Shown: piece after piece, positions 6,273 through 7,051 of the stretch
Layout: every line of letters starts with the position of its first letter
Position numbering within the stretch: position 1 is the stretch's first letter
Source of the DNA: Oscillospiraceae bacterium
GTDB lineage: Bacteria; Bacillota_A; Clostridia; Oscillospirales; Ruminococcaceae
Length of the DNA stretch: 7,051 bases
Reading direction: 5' to 3'
NCBI GenBank assembly: GCA_017414145.1
Contig: JAFPQL010000109.1
Span: 1 to 7,051, forward strand
Notes under the pieces: model-generated
What the model was told of the DNA's origin: nothing
The model's input: only the letters and a program-made list of their open reading frames with translations
Database searches by the model: none
Program-made: the position numbers and the translations under genes

Positions 6273-6479
6273 ATGGCAAAGATGAGCGTCATTTTTGACC
6301 GCTGTAAGGGCTGCGAGCTCTGCACGACCGCCTGCCCGAAACAGATCGTCGCGATTCAGCATGAGAAGCGCAATAAGGAAGGCGTGTTTACCGCCTACTG
6401 CACAGACCCCGATGCCTGCATCGGATGTTCCATGTGCGCGATGATGTGTCCCGATTGTGCCATCGTAATTGAAAAATAA
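6273..6479 (+). CDS. 2[4Fe-4S] ferredoxin-type (delta) subunit of a 2-oxoacid:ferredoxin oxidoreductase
   Basis: This 68-residue protein has two classic cluster motifs: [12 protein letters not shown] (Cys 11, 14, 17, 21) and [12 protein letters not shown] (Cys 49, 52, 55, 59). It would carry electrons from the thiamine-diphosphate active site of the complex to free ferredoxin. Its place 20 bp before a VorB-like alpha subunit identifies it as the delta subunit (VorD/KorD type) and not a free ferredoxin. The start needs care: AAGGAAAGGA (6251-6260) is 12 bases before the ATG at 6273, longer than usual, while an out-of-frame ATG at 6266 sits at better spacing and opens a 10-codon frame overlapping this gene. 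Another in-frame ATG is at 6282. Confidence 0.9.
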   Translation: MAKMSVIFDRCKGCELCTTACPKQIVAIQHEKRNKEGVFTAYCTDPDACIGCSMCAMMCPDCAIVIEK

Positions 6480-6499
6480 ACCAGAAAGGAAGATTTTCA

Positions 6500-7051
6500 T
6501 TGGAAAAGGTTTTAATGAAAGGCAATGAGGCACTTGCCGAGGCCGCCATCCGTGCGGGCTGCAAATGTTTCTTTGGCTATCCGATCACACCGCAGACCGA
6601 GCTTTCCGAGTATCTCTCCAAGCAGATGCCCAAGCGCGGCGGCGTCTTTTTACAGGCAGAATCCGAGGTTGCCGCAATCAATATGGTACTGGGCGCTGCC
6701 GGTACCGGCACCCGCGTCATGACCTCGTCGTCCTCGCCCGGAATCTCGCTGAAGTCTGAGGGTATTTCCTATATCGCAGGCTCCGATGTCCCCTGCCTCA
6801 TCGTCAATGTCGAGCGCGGCGGTCCGGGTCTCGGATCCATTCAGCCGTCCCAGCAGGACTACTGGCAGGCAACCAAGGGCCTCGGCCACGGCGATTTCCG
6901 CCTCATCATCCTCGCACCGAATTCCGTGCAGGAGGTGGTCAACCTCGTCGTCCGGGCGTTTGACCTCGGCGAAAAGTACCGGATGCCGGTCATGCTGCTC
7001 TCCGACGGTCTGCTCGGTCAGATGATGGAGCCGGTCGAGTTCCCGGAGATC
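6500..7051 (+). CDS. vorB: 2-oxoacid (branched-chain 2-ketoisovalerate-type):ferredoxin oxidoreductase alpha subunit VorB, 3'-partial
   Basis: The first 184 residues of a family about 350 long; it runs off the window edge in frame. The enzyme complex oxidatively decarboxylates a 2-oxo acid with CoA to acyl-CoA, CO2 and reduced ferredoxin, a reversible step in anaerobes that ferment or make branched-chain amino acids and acids. Visible features are the N-terminal [20 protein letters not shown] (27-31), [10 protein letters not shown] (52-61, with the conserved Glu), [14 protein letters not shown] and [19 protein letters not shown], typical of the VorB/KorA pyrimidine-binding domain. The start is taken as TTG at 6500 because AAAGGAAG (6485-6492) lies 7 bases before it; the next ATG (6515) would be 22 bases away. 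The order delta-alpha is that of vorDBAC or korDABC operons, so the beta and gamma subunits are expected just beyond 7051. Substrate choice between 2-ketoisovalerate and 2-oxoglutarate is an inference from overall likeness. Confidence 0.87.
   Translation, partial: MEKVLMKGNEALAEAAIRAGCKCFFGYPITPQTELSEYLSKQMPKRGGVFLQAESEVAAINMVLGAAGTGTRVMTSSSSPGISLKSEGISYIAGSDVPCLIVNVERGGPGLGSIQPSQQDYWQATKGLGHGDFRLIILAPNSVQEVVNLVVRAFDLGEKYRMPVMLLSDGLLGQMMEPVEFPEI

Noticed and set aside
1..7051. CRISPR arrays, tRNA or rRNA genes, insertion sequences
   Set aside because: Reading both strands I found no regularly spaced repeats, no cloverleaf-like segment with tRNA T-arm motif, no rRNA-like conserved blocks, and no transposase or terminal inverted repeats.

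Overview
The window joins two kinds of DNA. From about 860 to the end it looks like one Firmicutes chromosome of the Ruminococcus/Oscillospiraceae type. It carries a dockerin-bearing secreted-type protein, two tandem ligand-sensing diguanylate cyclases, and the start of a 2-oxoacid:ferredoxin oxidoreductase operon, with strong SigA-like extended -10 promoters and U-tract terminators. Bases 1 to about 860 are clearly more G+C-rich and encode, on the minus strand, most of an M20-type amidohydrolase. That gene has no start codon on the far side of the junction, and the dockerin gene has lost its 5' end there. The simplest reading is a chimeric join (assembly, cloning, or a real recombination breakpoint) between about 863 and 905.

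Layout: 1-865 (-) M20 amidohydrolase fragment; about 865-1627 (+) 3' part of a dockerin protein, then a strong terminator (1646-1687). A facing terminator (1694-1725) ends a previously unlabelled minus-strand transcription unit of about 170 nt (about 1696-1866). This unit has its own extended -10 promoter and folds into four stem-loops: a candidate small RNA. Divergent from it, a TTGACA-17-TAGAAT promoter (2063-2091) flanked by two GC palindromes drives a two-gene operon (2168-4114 and 4138-6105, 23 bp apart). Both genes encode a LacI/periplasmic-binding-protein-like sensor, a middle region resembling GAF, and a GGDEF cyclase domain. A probable terminator (6112-6140) closes the operon. A third promoter (6183-6211), sharing 17 identical bases with the small-RNA promoter, starts a 2[4Fe-4S] ferredoxin-type subunit (6273-6479) and the VorB-like alpha subunit (6500 to the edge, TTG start).

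How the parts may work together: the two paralogous cyclases lack a DNA-binding domain, signal peptide and membrane segments, so they probably convert a cytoplasmic small-ligand signal into c-di-GMP. The divergent RNA exposes C-rich segments, one of which can pair over 10 contiguous positions with the ribosome-binding site of the first cyclase gene. This makes a local RNA/c-di-GMP circuit a testable hypothesis. The dockerin gene and the Vor operon are neighbours with no evident functional link to it.
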